From contig JAQGDQ010000855.1 of assembly GCA_030141605.1 (NCBI GenBank), forward strand, positions 23,259 through 87,258: a stretch of DNA of 64,000 nucleotides, written 5' to 3'. The notes below the pieces were generated by a model. That model was not told the DNA's origin and made no database searches. It saw nothing but the letters and a program-made list of their open reading frames with translations. How positions within the stretch are numbered: position 1 is the first letter of the stretch; each line of letters opens with the position of its first letter. Made by a program: the position numbers and the translations under genes. The DNA is from Tubiluchus corallicola. Lineage: Eukaryota; Priapulida; Priapulimorpha; Priapulimorphida; Tubiluchidae. Shown here piece after piece: positions 51,885 to 63,548 of this stretch.

Positions 51885-52035
51885 CCGCTTAGTGTCCAGA
51901 TACAATGTGGGCATCCCGCAAACCTCCAGCACGTCGTATTCCTAGTCGGTCACCCATCCAAGTACTAACCCGCCTCTACGTTGCTTAACTTCGGTGATCA
52001 GACGACAACCGGTGTTTTCAACGTAATTTGAACAA
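51885..52035 (-). repeat. 5S rRNA-derived sequence (pseudogene or 5S-type SINE head)
   Basis: The minus strand reads CACCGAAGTTAAGCAACG, GGGTTAGTACTTGGATGGG and GACCGACTAGGAATACGACG in 5S rRNA order and spacing, corresponding roughly to 5S positions 25-119 including the internal control region. The first part of 5S is missing or strongly diverged. A short AAGCAAGT repeat tail follows, so a retroposed copy or 5S-derived SINE is likelier than a working gene. The motif variant is the arthropod-like one. Confidence 0.75.
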
Positions 52036-52331
52036 CCGGTATCTTCAACGCTGCAGTCGCGTATAATCAGATGCTCGTGATATACAAGAATAGCAAACTT
52101 GCTTGATAGGAACATGTAGTAAAGCGTATAAATTCTCCTCAAATACCAATAAAATTCACACTAACTTTCGTTTATTAATAATCAGTATACAAATCAGTAA
52201 CAACAGCATACAAACATGCTTAATATTAGCCAATATAGATTCGATTTTTTTTACTTTTTCAAGAACGGTAGTGAACGACTTAAAAAAAGACAAAAATTCG
52301 AATTTCCTTGATAACCACTCTAGCTTGTCGC

Positions 52332-54132
52332 CTAGAATTCACAAATGTACGGAAATTTTGCTGTATCACATGAGAAGTCATTCCACGTGTTCCCATTTGC
52401 CCGCAGGATGGCGCAGCTTTCGCCATCGCCATAATTATCTGGTTGGCCATCTGCTACATCCCAAGAAGTAAAAAGAGCAGGTCGGCCTGTTGCAAACCAC
52501 CTCCAGTCACCCTCCTCGTGTATGTCGGTTAAACCAATCCAAAAATGCTCGCCAGCTTTATTAAAAACAAAATATAATTAATATTAAATTTGGTTATTTA
52601 CCATTATATTTTCATATAATATAACAGTTATTTAACTTTTATTCATTCCACAGCAATTATAACGTACTTTACCACTCCCATGAAACACTAAAATAACAAA
52701 TATTATCAGTGACTTTTTTCGAAATTTTGATCAAACAGCATGCGGAAAAAACGTTCTAGCCGTACCTGGTGGGACTCTCGAAAGGAGATATATAGCTCTT
52801 TAGAAAGAGAAAGAACAGGGCTACACGATGATGTAGGCTATTTTTTAGGACATGTCCACTGAGAGGTGTATCGACGAGTTAATTAAATGTTCTATTTTTA
52901 GCAATTTTCGCTTAGAAAACTGCTGACGCAAAGCCATTGTTCTGACGTCATCCATTGTACTCTGTCTATAATCTTATAACTTTAATTCAGTCAAAGCTGC
53001 TGCTTCTGGCTTTGCGTTAGGCAAGCAAACAAACATTAGGTAGGATGTTCGCGTATTTTTGATTATGAGTGGATTTATACGCAAAAATTTTTGCGGGGCC
53101 TTTGCTAGTTAGAAATTATAAGAGTTAAAATTCTCATTTTACTGTCCTTTCCCATCAAAATAACCGATTACAGTCCTACATTCTGCAAATTATACAGCAA
53201 ATACTGATTCATTTAGAAAAAAATCGTTTAGAAAATTGTAGGTATCTCAGTCGGTGGGAAAAAAACAAATTTTTACTGTTATTATTTGCGCCATCTATTG
53301 TGTGTTTCGGGAGTTAATCTTTAGATTAACTAAGAAACACACAGATTTAGCTTTTTTCCAAATCCTAACGTCAATTACAGATTAAGTATATCTAAAACAA
53401 ATTAGGACAAATACCCGCTGTGGAAGCAACTCTATAATCAAGCAAGCAATTCTACTTTGGAATTCTTTACCTTTATAACTTAAACAAATCAGGTCCCTAT
53501 GAGCATTTAAAACAAAATTAAAATCACTAATATTAACCAGATATGAAATACCATCACATCTGTACGACAGCATACACACTAATTCAGAATTTATATATAC
53601 ACGGCCATATTAATTAAATCGTAATTTTTAATATTTTTTGAATAATTGTAATTACGTCATATTTTCATTCGTCAATACTTTCCATTACTGCACAGTAGTT
53701 TAGATTGCACTGACGCATTTGCCTTTAGCAGTGCCTATATATAGATAGATAGATATAGATATAGATATAATAATCTAATATATATAAAGAACAGTCTTAT
53801 ATACATTATGTATCATATATATAAGACTGTTCTTTATTTTCCCCATTTTACGAAAGTTGATTTTGACGGTGTCGAACTTACGACGCTTAGTTTCTGCAAT
53901 GTTCGCCAAAAACTGATTTTCTTCTGCTGTCTCTATGGCAACCAAATCTCCTCCAATCACCTTGCAATTCATAAAGGCTTTCCAAGCAGTGTCCTTCACT
54001 GTGCTAAACCTATAGCAATTGCCTGCATAGTGTTCCTCCCCATCTTTACAATCTTTAGGACCAGACGGGCCGCCAGGAGGAGCTGGCTGTAATGATGCAC
54101 ATGAAAAAATAAAAGATAAGTCTATTATTAAA

Positions 54133-54193
<61 letters not shown>

Positions 54194-56908
54194 CTTTATT
54201 TAAAGTCGGCTTTTGGGTCAACAATTAACATTAGCTCAAAGAGCTATTATCGACGACTGTAAATAACAACCTACAACTGCATAACAGAGACTATTATTAC
54301 CCCACTTTTACCCTAAATACCACGCGTCAGGCAGGTACCATTTTTGCAGTCTTTGGTATGACCTGGCCGCTGGTTCGGACTCACGACCTCCTAGACGGAA
54401 AGCAGACGCATTACCACTAGACTAAACCGTCTGGTCAATATTACCTTTTTCACCAATAAGTGTTATAATTATAATTGTATAATTTTCTTTGCTCGTTTTC
54501 CATAGCTTCTCTGTGGCTGAAGCTTTATGTTATTAGTACTAATATGAATATGATTAGGCCTACATTAGAAGAGTAAAATAATTGGTATAGTGGTTGCGTT
54601 AAAGTTTATTTATTCTTCTGGTTAAAGCTGCTTGCTGATTATTGTTGTTTATTGCGTGGCGTGTGAGGAGCCACGATGGGCATGGCAAACTATCAAGACT
54701 TTATTTAATAAACTACACATTTATTAAATATCAAACACAACACGATAAATATAGGAGGATAGTAATGCCAGCCCTCCGTCTTCAAGTCAGTTCCTCATCT
54801 CCCTCGAGGTGGGGGCCTCAAACACTTTGTCTAACCACTTAATGCGCCATGAGCTTCTGCGCATAAGGATTACATCATCACTCTTTACTTCCGAGTCAGC
54901 CGGTCGAACATCAGCTGGTCACGTGATGCCACACCTAACTAGGCTTCTAGCCACGACGATAGTTTAATCTTGCATCGTCAAGCATGTAATCTTGAATTAT
55001 TAATTTAATAATTTAATCACCAATTTAATCAAAATCACTTTTTAACACAGCTTTCCTTTACTAGAAGTAAGCTATGACAAGTGGTTATAGGCTATGCCAA
55101 TACTCTGATACAGCGAAGTGTAGAGTAGATACAGGCTCTTCAAAAGTAAAATTTAGAAAATTCAAATTGTAAACTTATTAACCAGATTTAAAGCAAAACC
55201 GGATCCAATGTTGACTGTAGATCAAAAGGACCTATTCTTTAAAATAACGAAAGGAAACCTACAATTTTTTTCAAAAGTGACTTATGTGACTTATGCTAAA
55301 GAATTATTACCACGCAAGCCACAATTTCACGTTCGTGCCACTAGTTCTTCACTGTTACATGCATTTCACCATTCGCTAGTTAGGCAGGCACTAGCGCCTT
55401 CATTTCGGAAACGCATTGCGTAAAAACAGGAGCTGTACCTCTGAGTTCACATATGTTAGTTTGTGACGAATTGCACACGTTCGACAGCTCATGCGTGAGC
55501 ACAGCGGTAATTTCGAATTTGAATTTTTATCTTATAACATGCCTAGTTTTAGTACAATACACTGAATATCTTACAGTAGCACTGTACTTCAAATTTTGCT
55601 TTCACAAACACGTGCAACACGCTCGTAGCTCAAATTACATAAAGCTTTAAAAATCGTTTTGAAATTTTGTACCACTTACGTACTGCCTTTTTGCATACAG
55701 CACTTGCGTGGGAAGTAACGTTGTACAAAAATATATAAATTTAAGCTCCCATGATGACTGCTAGATGCAGCCATTTTGACGATAAGTCATTTGAAACAAG
55801 TTTAGATAACATTGTGTAAAGTTTGAAAAATATTGTTGCGGAGCCCTCCCCTGGGGGCTGCCAGGGGGTCGAGGGCCGCGAAGACGGCTGAGCAGTCAGC
55901 TTTCGTTGGCGCGCTTTGCATTCCACTAGGACGGAGTGCAGAGAAAGAAATACAAAAGATAAATAATCAGGTTCAAACTACGCCGTACCTACCCCAAACG
56001 ACAATCCTGTTAAGCACTGAAAAGAGCAGCACACATGGTGGACGTGAGCACGACAGAGACGTAGTAACCTACGTGCTCACCGCTTTTATAGCAAGTGACT
56101 TTGCGCATGCGCAAAGTTAACCTTGACTAAGCGTGGCCGCAACAATATAATCAGTGCATTCGTTGTACACACGCCACTAACTAAGTAAAATTTTAAATTA
56201 CTGTATCTTATCAATAAGATTAAAATACGTTTTTAGTTAGTGAGTGGTGCACCCTGGAGGTGAGTCAACAACATTTTACCAACTGGCACAAACATTTTAA
56301 ATTATTATTTCTAGTTTCAACCAGGTAAGTGAAATGCCAAGTAATGTAACTGTATTGGAACCTTTAACGGAACCTTTACGTTGTGCGTATATGACGTCAT
56401 GTAATGACGCCGTCGGAACAATATTGCGGGAGATTTAAAATGAAAACAAACAAAAATTTCCTTTAACGCGAGTACGATATACGCATAAATCGCTATAAAG
56501 TAATAAAATTTCTTAATGCTATTTTTCTGAAACCTACTTCAGGTACCCCTTTTTACTTCAGGTACCCCTTTCTACTTCAGGTACCCCTTTCTACTTCAGG
56601 TACTCCTTTTCCACTTCAGGTACCTCTTTCTACTTCAGGTACCCCTTTTCTACATCAGGTACCCCTTTCTACTTCAGGTACCCCTTTTCTACTTCAGGTA
56701 TCCCTTTTCTTGTACTTTAAAGGGTCTGTGTTTGTTTTCATAATAAACTCTTAATTATTAACAATCTTTGCTTAACTAATAATTACCATAGCAGCTTTCA
56801 TACCTCACTACAAGAAGGATTTGACCCACATTTCTGTCCACACGTGGTTTTGATTATTATGAAAATAACGCAGACACTAAAGTTCAAGAGGTGATGTCTC
56901 TGAAACAT
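52332..56908 (-). CDS. Secreted C-type lectin, three exons
   Basis: Exons 56908-56804, 54086-53882 and 52555-52332 join with GAG|GTATGA, ATTACAG|CCAG, CGTC|GTAAGT and ATAAAG|CTGG borders (phases 0 and 1), giving 177 aa. A signal peptide spans residues 1 to about 24. A short Cys-containing segment and a Pro/Gly linker precede a single C-type lectin domain (about 48-177) with the HFWIGL and WND landmarks. The sugar/calcium site is Q141-P142-D143-N144 with W161-N162-D163; QPD usually goes with galactose-type ligands. Conserved cysteines near residues 58, 77, 151, 166 and 175 are present. The product probably binds carbohydrate extracellularly, for example on microbes; the ligand is not known. 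The exon 3 acceptor is weak (ATAAAG), which is the least certain border. Confidence 0.87.
53375..53745 (+). mobile_element. LINE family A, truncated, in lectin intron 2
   Basis: A frame with stops corresponds to the C-terminal part of the copy at 28490-28840 (ILLWNSL, AFKTKLKSL, RYEIPSH), followed by GTAGTTTAGATTGCACTGAC in the same 3' region, ending in a GATA-type microsatellite. It is antisense to the lectin gene. Confidence 0.8.
53746..53772. repeat. GATA/TA microsatellite
   Basis: A short ATAGATAGATAGATATAGATAT run at the 3' end of the LINE copy, probably its tail. Confidence 0.8.
54123..54440 (-). mobile_element. tRNA-derived SINE with (ATT)n tail, in lectin intron 1
   Basis: The minus strand starts with a tRNA-like head: GTTTAGTCTAGTGGTAATGCG (A-box type) and GTGAGTCCGAACC (B-box type). 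A unique body follows and the end is TTTAAATAAAGATTATTATT with about 20 ATT units. The AATAAAGATTAT end resembles the 3' tail of LINE family A. The lectin exon 2 acceptor lies about 35 bases beyond the tail. Confidence 0.8.
54441..55189. other. Lectin intron 1, nothing recognised
   Basis: A CCTCGAGGTGGGGGCC stretch near 54802 and some AATTTAATCACC repeats near 55000, without element ends or exons. Confidence 0.35.
55190..55640. repeat. Dispersed repeat R1, copy 3
   Basis: Shares GCAAAACCGGATCCAATGTT, GAATTATTACCACGCAAGCC, CTAGTTCTTCACTGTTAC and CATTTCGGAAACGCATTG with the copies at 24520 and 41120. Confidence 0.7.
55834..56144 (-). mobile_element. Short solo LTR or LTR-like element, antisense
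   Basis: The ends TGTTGCGG...CCGCAACA form an 8-base inverted repeat, flanked by ATAT on both sides (weak evidence in AT-rich sequence). On the minus strand TATAAAAGCGG (about 56088) follows a palindromic TTGCGCATGCGCAA. The layout is similar to 14876-15225. It is GC-rich compared with its surroundings. Confidence 0.6.
56535..56712. repeat. 20-base minisatellite in lectin intron 1
   Basis: About nine copies of TACTTCAGGTACCCCTTTTC-type units embedded in a copy of dispersed repeat R2 (56420-56730). The R2 copy at 31555-31690 has the unit only once. Confidence 0.93.
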
Positions 56909-57269
56909 CTTAGTTGCCAAAACACCTGTCAAAAACAAAGAGCGTATATTAATAAAACTAGTTTGACTTGAATTATTATTAGTAGGGGTGAGCATTGTCT
57001 ACTCTACCAGAAAGCAAATTCGAATCGAATCGAATTTGCGACATTTTAAATTAGTTTTACTTAATAATACACGTGAAAATAAATAATGCAATAATTTCGA
57101 CTCAAGCTGAGAAAAAAGGTAAAAATCATAAAAAGAGCCATGATTACAGCGTTAAGAACTTTCTAACATTTTTTACACTTCATGAATTTTACAACAAACC
57201 GATTTAATGTCTCAAAAATTAGCTAGGGCATAGTACTATAATGTTGGCGAATACAGTTTACTTTACTAG

Positions 57270-57720
57270 CAGATAGGGGGCATCATCCACACTGTATCTC
57301 GACACTAGGCGGAGGAGCTGCACAAGCAGCCAACGGCTAGAGGGCGGAGGAGGTCAAGTGATCCAACTGCCATTTGTAGAGGAATAAACCTTCCAAATCA
57401 GGAGTGGTGCCCCGAAGGCGGACCAGTGCAGCATGCTCACTGACTCCAGCAGCTCCTGCAGCCAACCTGGTGCCAAACGTATCGCTCAGCTTTCCTTAGG
57501 ACTACACCAGGGAGGAAGAGAGGGGTTTCTGTTGTCTGGGCAACTCAGGATCTCCATACACCTTGCCCAGGCGTGCCCCCTGGAGATGTTCAAGGATCGG
57601 ACTGCTCAGCCACAGTCGACGGTGCAGCTCCATCAATGTGATCAATAACTGACTCTCTTGGCGCACATTCCATTGTCTTCCGAGACAGAAGGATGCCAAC
57701 AACAACAAGGGGGCATCATA
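57270..57720 (+). mobile_element. Possible LINE 3' region
   Basis: A GC-richer stretch with CACTGACTCCAGCAGCTCCT and an AGAAGGATGCCAACAACAAC end looks like a retrotransposon tail. No protein landmark was found, so this is tentative. Confidence 0.3.
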
Positions 57721-57782
57721 CGAAAAGCACATGGTTTTCGTCTTGACTACCAAGTCCACACTCACACGACCCTTCTCTCTCG

Positions 57783-58425
57783 TGGAACTACATAAAATAT
57801 ATGAACTACATAAACTACAACTACATAAACTACAACTACATAAAATATATGAACTACATAAACTACAACTACATAAAATATATGAACTACATAAACTACA
57901 ACTACATAAAATATATGAACTACATAATCTACAACTACATAAAATATATGAACTACATAAACTACAACTACATAAAATATATGAACTACATAATCTACAA
58001 CTACATAAAATATATGAACTATATAAACTACAACTACAACTACATAAAATATATGAACTACATAAACTACAACTACATAAAATATATGAACTACATAAAC
58101 TACAACTACATAAAATATATGAACTACATAAACTACAACTACAGAAAATATATGAACTACATAAACTACAACTACATAAAATATATGAACTACATAAACT
58201 ACAACTACATAAAATATATGAACTACATAAACTACAACTGCATAAAATATATGAACTACATAAACTACAACTACATAAAATATATGAACTACATAAACTA
58301 CAACTACATAAAATATATGAACTACGTAAACTACAACTACATAAAATATATGAACTACATAAACTACAACTACATAAAATATATGAACTACATAAACTAC
58401 AACTACATAAAGTATATGAACAAAA
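57783..58425. repeat. 33-base minisatellite, about 19 copies
   Basis: The unit is 33 bases, made of TACATAAACTACAACTACAT and AAAATATATGAAC. As 33 is a multiple of three and several frames lack stops, 11-residue repeat frames of 220-320 codons appear on both strands. Upstream single-copy sequence does not support a gene. Confidence 0.96.
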
Positions 58426-58700
58426 ATCATATTTACGTTTTAGGATACAAGCGACCTGCAAACTCACTATAAGTTCAATGAATGTTGTTTGTCAAGCAAA
58501 AGTGACAAGGTGAATACAGTACGATATTTTGTGTGAGAAGTTGAACGCTGTAGCAATGAAGCCTGCATGTTTGGCGCCAGTTTCAAATAATATTATAGTC
58601 AGAGTCGTACTGACCAATAGGCCAACTAGGGCGCCAAGGTTTGAGAGGTTTTAGAAAATTTTGTGTGAGATGGTTTGTGCCACACAGTTTGCTGCATACA

Positions 58701-58860
58701 GATATACATACATACATACATACATACATACATACATACATACATACATACATACATACATACATACATACATACATACATACATACATACATACATACA
58801 TACGTACGTACATACATACATACATACATGCACACATACACATATACACACATGCACACA
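58701..58860. repeat. (CATA)n microsatellite
   Basis: About 25 CATA units with a GTAC interruption near 58803, then CACATACA variants. Confidence 0.97.
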
Positions 58861-58983
58861 TACACATATACATATATATGTATGCATGTATGTGCAAATA
58901 AAGATTATATAAACATCACTATATATCACATATATCATATATATATACATGTGATATATAGTGATATACATTTTATATGTGAT

Positions 58984-59026
58984 ATATATAATCTTTATTT
59001 GCCATTAAAATACATTGATAATCACC
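58984..59026 (-). mobile_element. LINE family A 3' tail only
   Basis: AATCTTTATTTGCCATTAAA and ATACATTGATAATCAC match the tail of the copy at 28275. It is cut off after about 40 bases. Confidence 0.65.
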
Positions 59027-60682
59027 GAATATATATATATATAAGACGATTGCGACCAGATAAAGCAATAACCGTTACAGTACCAGCCAGCAATACTTAG
59101 GATCTAGACTACTATTGTGTTTCTTTTATTAGTTAACACGCTTTGAGACAATTAATTGTAATTAATTAATCACCTACGGGAGCTTAGGTTAGATCGATAG
59201 GGCAATGATATCTTCCCGCACGACCTTGAACCGCGAAATATGCGTTGTGTAATAAATCTTTATCTCACAAGTTGACAAGCTGGCTTCCGCAATAAGCCGT
59301 CTCAATATGGATACTCTATATATTGGTTCGTGAAGCGGACAGTGTCTTTAAGAGAATTCAACAATCCAACAACAAGGACGGAACCCTTTCACTTTCTACT
59401 CGAATCTGTGTCGAACGATAGTATAATGTTGTTAATTCTTACGGAATTCTGATAATTGCTTTTTAATGTATCTTTAGTTCACAAGCAACGATGTAAAAGT
59501 ATAAATCTGTAGGCCAATATGTTAATTTCATTACTGCCATTAATAATAAAAAAAATAAAAGAAATAATAATTTATTGTTGGATAATCGCAGATGCGCTTT
59601 AACTTTTACCACGTGGCTTACATCTGGTATGTAATCACGTCACAACCAAAGAACGTGGCCCTTCATAAGCATTCCATATTACGGAGCCAACATGGCGGTA
59701 GTCTGAAGACGAAAAATCGAAGAATAAATGTCTCATTTTTGTAAATTCTTAGTATTGCTTTAAGTGCTGGTTTGCAGTTTATGTATTGTTGTGTATATGG
59801 ATAACCTTAGAACAAGGCAACTGCGGTTTTTGTTGGCTTTTCTTTTTCTTACCATGACAATAGTAATTATTTCATTGCTGTATTACTATTACGTTGTTTA
59901 TTTCCCTTTTCCCATTTGTTCTTGATAAATTGCTTCTTTGTACAACGAAGATAAATAAGTATTTTTAAAAACTCGTGATTTAGATATAACACCTTTGCAA
60001 ATGCAAATCAATTGCAAGTCACATAAAACTTCGAGAGGTGGCCCCTATATGCTGTGGCTTGGTCTCCCTAAAACGCATAATTTAATGTTGTTGTTTATGT
60101 TATAATAAGCTGACAAACATACACAGTATTGGTAATACCTTTCTTATTTACTGTCATCTGCTAAATCTGTTATAAAATTGTAGTTTATTTTAATTGAAAT
60201 TGAAATTTGAGACTATTGCTAAGTGAGTTCTTGCTGAAGAATTTAAAAGTTACAGTGGGTTTGTTATTTGTTACCCAGGTAAAGTTGGTAAATTTGCATT
60301 AACTGTACTTTTTTATGCTACACATCGATGAAACAGACGTATGTATGAAGATGCTTCATTTCTTTGTTGGTTCTGAAAGTTTTTTGTATAGCATGTATGT
60401 CTTGAGATCTAGCTAATGACATCCTTGTATTTGAACAGACCCGCTGTGTTAAGTGGATCTGAGTAAAATTATTGGTTTTGAGTCGAAAAACATAATTTGA
60501 TAAAAAGTCAGGGAAAATGATGAAAATAGGGCAAAAAAGTCACAGAATTGGAAAGGGTTGCAAAAGTAATCTGCATTAAACCGAAATTTTTCAACAATTC
60601 GTGTTCAAATAAAATTTAACTATGACAGGCTCCCAGTTTCGATTTCTGTTCCAAAAATAATGATTGGCCAATACATTATATA
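59027..60682. other. Intergenic; nothing recognised
   Basis: A CCAACATGGCGGTAG motif at about 59688 resembles a promoter-proximal YY1-type site, but no exon or frame follows it. No repeats with clear ends. Confidence 0.35.
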
Positions 60683-61652
60683 CAGTAGGCGCCACTTAAT
60701 AGACTCACTTTGGGACCGAAGTGTTTTGACCCAATTAACCGATTGAACCTATTAACCGATGGGTGTAGTATTACTGCTATAGAAGTATGAATCATCAGCT
60801 TACTAGGCACTGTAAAGGTTTTTAATGAATTTTAGAAACATACTAATCCCTAAATTCCTTTATGCAGTTAAAAATTAGCAAAAATATTTTAAAATATTAA
60901 TTTATATTAGCAATTATATTAAGTGAATTAGCAATAAGTTAAAGAGTATACTTTTCTAAATCACAGATTTTTCTGAGTCTGTTTATTTGCAAAAATTACA
61001 AAAATTCCTTCAAGGTCGGCTGCTTCATTTTCTCGCAAAGAAGTTGGCTCACAAAGTTCTCGTAATTATAAAAACATTGAAAATCTGTTATTGTGCATGA
61101 CTAAAACAGTTTTGAATCGCCTGTTCACTTACTTTCTCTTATTTGCTGTACGATGTTTACTCTTGTAAGTCACAAGGAATACTGGGTGATTGCTGGACCT
61201 CAATCTTTGACTGTTAACTCATTAAGTCTGAAAGCGTGACTTGCTTCTAGAGCATCAAAAGGAAACCGCTAGGCAAGTGATTAAATGTTTAACTTCCAGA
61301 AATTCTTTGGGTAACAGTGGGCGAGCGGGTAACAAAGTTAAAGCAAAATCGCTACGCTAGTGTATTAGTGCATGATAAACATACCTGCTTACAAGCAAAA
61401 TGGTACTTAATATGATTGTCTCTGCATATATGGTGCACAAAAGGGAAGTAAAGATGACATAAAAGTACGAAAGGCTGTTTGGGCACCTACAAGTGTCTTA
61501 TTTTAAGTAGGTGAAGGAAAAATATTGAGTCAACTAAGCAGAGTTATTTGAGTCAATTTCCGACAGTTTTTATATATATGTGAATAGAAGCGGCCCATTT
61601 CAGGCGTTTTTGAGTCAATCAAGCGATTAAGTCTATTAAGCAACGCCTACTG
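60683..61652. mobile_element. Pogo-like MITE with TA target duplication
   Basis: It begins CAGTAGGCGCCACTTAATAG and ends with the complement of CAGTAGGCGTTGCTTAATAG, flanked by TA on both sides. Its right part (61395-61652) belongs to the left arm of the large palindrome, and a second copy of that end starts at 63742 in the right arm. It is 970 bases, with no transposase. Confidence 0.8.
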
Positions 61653-62467
61653 TATCAGTATATGTATGAATGTCCATACACAAAAATGCTTGAATATGTA
61701 TCCTGGTAAAATAATTTCTGTTTATATTGGTTATGGAAAATCAATATTTGGTCAGAGAAAAGTCACGGAAAAGTCAGGGAAATTTATATTAAAATTCTGT
61801 GGGAACCCTCAACTAAGGGTTAAACTTGGTTGTTTACCACATGTAATTGATAAAGTAACTGATTTAGTTTAACTGTTAGACTATAAACAGTAAAAGTAAA
61901 TTGTTTACATCACTGGCTTGATTCTCACTTGACACCTAGCACTCTAACGGTGACCAGTTAGAAAAGGCCGTTTAACCCCTTCATACCCGTTGTATCCCGT
62001 GGGATACGAGAATATTTTCTGCCTTTAAAATGTTTTATGTACTGTTTATTTTCTATGCTTTGTAAATGTTATGTACAGGTTATTACCTAGTTATTACTCA
62101 TTGTCTTACATATGCGTACAAGCCAGGACACAAAGAAAATTGCCCTAAATCTGAGCGAATGCCCAAAAAATATGGGACAGACTTGATATCATTTGTCCGG
62201 TGATTTTTTGACTGTAAAACATCGAAAATTTTTGTGCCATTGGCGCAATCATTCAATCACACTATTAATATTTTTTGTCAGAAGTATCGATTTTGTGCCA
62301 CAAATAAATTTTGGGCGAAGAAAAATTTTCTGTGCTAAATATCACCGCCATCCCCCTAGAAGCGACCCATACGCTTATATTGTCTCATGTTTAGACTGTA
62401 AGATTTTCACTTTATCACTTTCCCCATGATATATTTGTCTATATTTCTGTATCTATCTTCTAGTGCT
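61395..62467. repeat. Left arm of a large palindrome
   Basis: Reverse complement of 63053-64000 with very few mismatches. It holds about 140 bases (61780-61903) absent from the right arm. The arms cross element boundaries (pogo-like end, spacer, TTAA and piggyBac-like end). The spacer between arms is 585 bases. The right arm is cut off by the window end, so the full arm is longer. Confidence 0.95.
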
Positions 62468-62783
62468 CTCCATTCCTAGTAGCAATAGATTCCTTTGCCA
62501 TGGAAATTACTAGAAATTTGCGAATTTCATCTTAAATTGGTTTAGTTATGTCGGAATTTTCATATGACTACAAATATGAATAATTGCCTCTTCTGATGGA
62601 TTTCTGGACAGGACATCATGCATGCCCCTAGTACCGAGTCCGACCCTGATTCAGGGCATTCTCTACACACTAAATCGCTAGTGGATACTAGGAAAGACTA
62701 AACAATAAGCCCTCTAATAGAAAAGAAGTACCGATTGTTAAGATTGAGAGTCATTGCTAGCGAAAGAATCTGACAACACTTGG

Positions 62784-62816
<33 letters not shown>

Positions 62817-63548
62817 GAAATCCGTTCATTTTTTATACATTTTATATGAATAAGCTTCATAGCTATACATAGAAGATTATGAATATCAGTACAAAAATGA
62901 AAAAAACTACAAAACTCAGTCAGAATTAATTTCTCAAAGTCCAAAATACTGTTCCTATTGTAGCAGCATAATCCTATCACTGAAGAGTAGTACAAGTAAT
63001 CAAAACCATAATATCTAAATAATAGAGAAAGAATTATCGATGCAGGTAGATTAGCACTAGAAGATAGATACAGAAATATAGACAAATATATCATGGGGAA
63101 AGTGATAAAGTGAAAATCTTACAGTCTAAACATGAGACAATATAAGCATATGGGTCGCTTCTAGGGGGATGGCGGTGATATTTAGCACAGAAAATTTTTC
63201 TTCGCCCAAAATTTATTTGTGGCACAAAATCGATACTTCTGACAAAAAATATTAATAGTGTGATTGAATGATTGCGCCAATGGCACAAAAATTTTCGATG
63301 TTTTATAGTCAAAAAATCACCGGACAAATGATATCAAGTCTGTCCCATGTTTTTTGGGCATTCGCTCAGATTTAGGGCAATTTTCTTTGTGTCCTGGCTT
63401 GTACGCATATGTAAGACAATGAGTAATAACTAGGTAATAACCTGTACATAACATTTACAAAGCATAGAAAATAAACAGAAAATAAATAATTTTAAAGGCA
63501 GAAAATATTCTCGTATCCCACGGGATACAACGGGTATGAAGGGGTTAA
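61972..63548. mobile_element. PiggyBac-like nonautonomous element at the centre of the palindrome
   Basis: The ends are TTAA-CCCCTTCATACCCG and CGGGTATGAAGGGG-TTAA, with the small palindrome GTATCCCGTGGGATAC close to each end. This fits TTAA-specific piggyBac termini. The terminal repeats are nearly 490 bases. A 78-codon frame is present in both arms (62193-62429 and 63327-63091), differing at one residue, but looks non-functional. Confidence 0.65.
62784..62811. repeat. (TA)n microsatellite in the palindrome spacer
   Basis: A simple TA run within the non-repeated centre of the palindrome. Confidence 0.9.

Noticed and set aside
53775-53881. Extension of lectin exon 2 beyond 53882
   Set aside because: The frame continues, but a consensus GTAAGT donor at 53881 joins in frame to the next lectin exon and restores the domain.
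57502-58513. Frames of 220-321 residues with 11-residue repeats
   Set aside because: A 33-base minisatellite lacking stops; four frames are equally open and no gene context supports any.
62193-63327. 78-residue frame found in both palindrome arms
   Set aside because: Conservation follows from the duplication itself; no domain, and it lies within transposon-like sequence.
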